The position numbers and the translations under genes were made by a program. The notes under the pieces were generated by a model. The model worked only from the letters and a program-made list of their open reading frames with translations, did not search any database and was not told where the DNA came from. Shown piece after piece: positions 33,993-36,355 of a stretch of DNA of 36,355 bases. Position 1 is the first letter of the stretch. The number at the start of each line of letters is the position of its first letter. This DNA is from LB3-1 sp036401895 (GTDB taxonomy: Bacteria; Chloroflexota; Chloroflexia; Chloroflexales; Kallotenuaceae): contig DASWTW010000413.1 of the NCBI GenBank assembly GCA_036401895.1, positions 1 to 36,355 on the forward strand, written 5' to 3'.

Positions 33993-34008
33993 CGACTGTT
34001 CGCTCCTT

Positions 34009-34986
34009 CTACTGTGCCGTCAGCGCTTCACGGAACACGCGGTACCAGGTCACCACAAAGCCCATCGCGACGACCATCATCAAGACCGAGGCGGCCGCGC
34101 CGTAGCTATACAGCTGATTGGTAAAGGTTTGCCGCGCGATCGTCGGGATCAGCAGGTCGGCGTAGGTGCCCAGGTTCAGCCCGCCAAACATGGCCACGGC
34201 GATGTTGTACGGCCCGAAGCCAAAGAAGTTAAAGACCATGCCGAACATCACCTGGATCGCAATGATCGGCTTGAGCATCGGCAGCGTGATGTAGCGGAAG
34301 CGCTGCCAGGCGCTCGCCCCGTCGATGCTGGCCGCCTCATACAGATCGAGGGGAATCACCTGCAAGCCGGCCAGCAGCATCAGCGACATCAGCGGCACAC
34401 CGCGCCACACAGCGGCGATGATCAGCGCCCAGCGCGCGTTCGGCCCGACCAGCCAGGTGATCGGCGTGTCGATAATCCCGAGCCAGTCGAGCAGAATACG
34501 ATTGACCAGGCCGCCCTGCTGCAAGAACATATAGCGAAAGATCAGGCCTGCGACAAAGGTCGGTACGATCCACGGCAGCAGCACCAGCGTGCGCGCCAGC
34601 CCACGGCCCCAGAATTTGCGGTTGAGCAGCAGCGCCAGCACCATGCCCAGCCCGAGGATCAAGGCGTTGACCGCGAAGGCAAAGATAAAGGTGTTGGTCA
34701 GCGCCTGGGTCAGGCCCTGGACTGTCGCGCTGCCGCCGCCGGTGATCACGCCGCCGAGGATGCTCTGGTAGTGCCGCAGCCCAACAAACGGCGCGCCCAG
34801 GTACTGGCGCAGATTTTCCTGGCGTAGATTCAGCAGCGACATATAGAGCGCCTGCGCCGTTGGGATCAGATGAATGATGATCATCAGCGTCACGGCGGGC
34901 GCAAGAAAGGCGTATGCGATCCGGTTCTGGCTGATCCGCCTGCGCAATCCTTTGCGCGTGAGGATCGGCATCTCTCGAACTGCCAT
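34009..34986 (-). CDS. Carbohydrate ABC transporter permease (MalF type)
   Basis: A 325-residue permease with about six membrane segments, the first at about 26-50. The EAA loop EAASIDGASAWQRFRYITLP (about 217-236) is conserved. It pairs with the MalG-type permease. GGAGG before ATG 34986 lies in the 3' arm of a hairpin formed by the leader (see 34995-35037), so its translation may be set apart from that of the binding protein. Confidence 0.93.
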   Translation of the reverse strand: MAVREMPILTRKGLRRRISQNRIAYAFLAPAVTLMIIIHLIPTAQALYMSLLNLRQENLRQYLGAPFVGLRHYQSILGGVITGGGSATVQGLTQALTNTFIFAFAVNALILGLGMVLALLLNRKFWGRGLARTLVLLPWIVPTFVAGLIFRYMFLQQGGLVNRILLDWLGIIDTPITWLVGPNARWALIIAAVWRGVPLMSLMLLAGLQVIPLDLYEAASIDGASAWQRFRYITLPMLKPIIAIQVMFGMVFNFFGFGPYNIAVAMFGGLNLGTYADLLIPTIARQTFTNQLYSYGAAASVLMMVVAMGFVVTWYRVFREALTAQ

Positions 34987-34994
34987 CAGAAAGC

Positions 34995-35037
34995 CTCCGC
35001 TTTGAGGAAAGCGGAGCAGCGGACGCGCCGCTGCTCC
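34995..35037 (-). promoter_or_regulatory. Mutually exclusive hairpins before the permease start
   Basis: On the minus strand, hairpin 1 is GGAGCAGCGG / CCGCTGCTCC (35037-35013, 5-base loop) and hairpin 2 is CTCCGCTTT / AAAGCGGAG (35016-34995, loop CCTC). They share the four bases CTCC, so only one can form in full. Hairpin 2 contains most of the GGAGG ribosome site of the permease. It separates the binding protein gene from the permeases. Confidence 0.55.
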
Positions 35038-35053
35038 ACACGTTTGTTCAACG

Positions 35054-36355
35054 CTACGGCGTCGTCAGCAGCTCGTTGACGCTCTGCGCGCCGGCATCCA
35101 GCCGCGCCTTGACGGTGGCCGCATCGATCGGCTTGCCCGTGGAGGCTGCGACATCTTCCCAGACGCCTTCCAGCGCGGTGCGCATCACGTTCTCGACGCC
35201 GCCCCACTGCGCGATCGTCGGCGGGACTTTGCCCTTGGCGGCGGCGGCCTGGAAGACCTGGTAGGCTGGCGTGTTGAAGGCCGGATCTTTCTGGGCCTCA
35301 AGGCGTGCCGGCAGGAAGCCCGCGACCGTGGTGTAGGGCACCACCGACTCCTGGCTGGTCAGGAACTGCACAAACTTGACAGCTTCTTCCTGGTACTGGC
35401 ACTCGTTGAAGATGCCCAGCTGGCTGCCGCCGACGAAGGCGTACTGTCCGCCAGGTCCGGCCGGCCACTCCACGAAGTCGATATTCGCCGCGACCTCACG
35501 ATTCTGCCAGCCGCCTGCGTCTGCCGGCGCGTTCACGTTGCCGACAGTCCACGGCCCGGTGACGGTCGAGAAAGCCGATCCTTCGGCCAGCTTGTTCTCG
35601 GCCTGGGTCGTGTTGATCTCGGGCGCGTCCGGTGGCGTCAAACCTTTACCGTACAGGCCCGCCGCAAACGTAACCGCCTGAACTGCCTGATCCGAGTTGA
35701 ACGCCGCCTGCTTGTTGTCGGACGTCAGAATATCGCCGCCGTAGTTCCAGATAAACATCGACGCGTTCTGGATCACGTTCCAGTCGCCGCGTCCGGTGTG
35801 GGCGAACGGCGCGATGTCGGGATTGGCCTCTTTGACCTTCTGCAAGGTCGACTCGAACGTCGCCAGATCTTTGAAGGCTTCTTCTTTGGTCAGGCCGGCT
35901 TTTTCCAGCAGATCCTTGCGGAAGGCCAGCGCGCGCGCGTCCACAAACCACGGCATCGCGACGATCTCCTCGTTGCCTTCCTGGTGCGTGGTCGTCCACG
36001 AAGCCTCGACAAACGCGTCGGGGCCACCCATGGCGGTAATTTCCTCCTGGGTGAAGGGGCGCAGGCCGCCGAGCGGCTGGAAACCGCTGACCCAGGTCGT
36101 GCCCATCTGGGTAACGCACGCGTCGGCACCGCCTTGCAGCGCGGTCTGGATCTGGTTGTAGGCGACCGACCAGTCGATCAGCTCAAGCCGAATGCCAATA
36201 TCCGGGTTGGCCTGAGTAAAGGCCTCGGCCTGCTTCTGGGCGTTGATGATCGGCTGCGGGCCGTTGGGCATGATCCAGAAGGTGAACTTTGTCGCGGCCG
36301 AGTCGTAGTTGCTGGTCTGGCCATTGGTGGGCTCCGGCGTCGGCGAGGGCGCGGC
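35054..36355 (-). CDS. Sugar ABC transporter solute-binding protein (5' end outside window)
   Basis: A solute-binding protein of the family 1 (MalE-like) type; the frame is open to base 36355, so the start and signal peptide are outside. The first visible residues are Pro/Thr-rich (APSPTPEPT), a typical lipoprotein linker, then KFTFWIMPNG, where the mature domain begins. Later features include the SVAYNQIQTALQGG, CVTQMGTTWVSGF and NGGDILTSDN-like segments and a closing GVWEDVA helix. It delivers a xylo-oligosaccharide or related sugar to the two permeases. It is the first gene of the operon in view. Confidence 0.92.
   Translation of the reverse strand, partial: AAPSPTPEPTNGQTSNYDSAATKFTFWIMPNGPQPIINAQKQAEAFTQANPDIGIRLELIDWSVAYNQIQTALQGGADACVTQMGTTWVSGFQPLGGLRPFTQEEITAMGGPDAFVEASWTTTHQEGNEEIVAMPWFVDARALAFRKDLLEKAGLTKEEAFKDLATFESTLQKVKEANPDIAPFAHTGRGDWNVIQNASMFIWNYGGDILTSDNKQAAFNSDQAVQAVTFAAGLYGKGLTPPDAPEINTTQAENKLAEGSAFSTVTGPWTVGNVNAPADAGGWQNREVAANIDFVEWPAGPGGQYAFVGGSQLGIFNECQYQEEAVKFVQFLTSQESVVPYTTVAGFLPARLEAQKDPAFNTPAYQVFQAAAAKGKVPPTIAQWGGVENVMRTALEGVWEDVAASTGKPIDAATVKARLDAGAQSVNELLTTP

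Overview
This is a GC-rich bacterial window, most likely from a Chloroflexota (class Chloroflexia-type) genome. That assignment is an inference from long Thr-Pro linkers on surface proteins, cell-envelope proteins that look monoderm, Tat and lipoprotein exporters, and LLM flavin/F420-type and SRPBCC-type accessory genes. No rRNA, tRNA or CRISPR array was seen.

Region 1 (1-15887, all + strand) is a type VI secretion system (T6SS)-like locus. The order is hcp (tssD), tssE, tssF, tssG, three cargo/effector candidates (an AT-rich protein of unknown function, a DNase I/CdtB-type EEP nuclease and a deaminase-like protein), vgrG (tssI), a PAAR-like DUF4280 tip protein, a MORN/YwqK-repeat protein, tssK, tssL (DotU), an N-terminal-only tssM (IcmF), a second short ORF that resembles the next piece of TssM but ends in a Pro/Thr-rich stretch with an LPDTG motif and a membrane segment, and a membrane-anchored Thr-Pro-linker beta-helix protein. 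The last three overlap by ATGA. Sheath genes tssB/C, the ATPase clpV and tssA are not here and would lie upstream of base 1. TssJ, the OmpA-type peptidoglycan domain and the large periplasmic part of TssM are absent. The simplest reading is a contractile injection machine whose trans-envelope part has been rebuilt for a cell without a conventional outer membrane.

Region 2 (15888-28043) is a patchwork of small accessory genes on both strands: an ECF41-like sigma factor facing a carboxymuconolactone-decarboxylase-family gene, with two overlapping face-to-face copies of an ECF-type promoter between them; a secreted protein with an HDWE-type motif; a broken alpha/beta hydrolase; a zinc-ribbon protein; an OsmC-like protein; a beta-propeller lipoprotein; ABM, GNAT, SRPBCC and isoprenylcysteine-methyltransferase-like proteins; a MarR regulator with a clear promoter/operator and a DUF2000 partner; a SnoaL-like protein; a small FNPQPDPP-repeat protein; a polysaccharide deacetylase and an LLM oxidoreductase.

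Region 3 (28115-36355, all - strand) is a xylo-oligosaccharide utilisation operon. It reads from the right edge as a solute-binding protein (5' end outside the window), two ABC permeases, a Tat-exported lipoprotein of GH8 (reducing-end xylose-releasing type), a cytoplasmic GH3 glycosidase and xylose isomerase. Xylo-oligomers would be trimmed and bound outside, imported, cut to xylose inside and isomerised to xylulose. The ABC ATPase and xylulokinase are not in the window.
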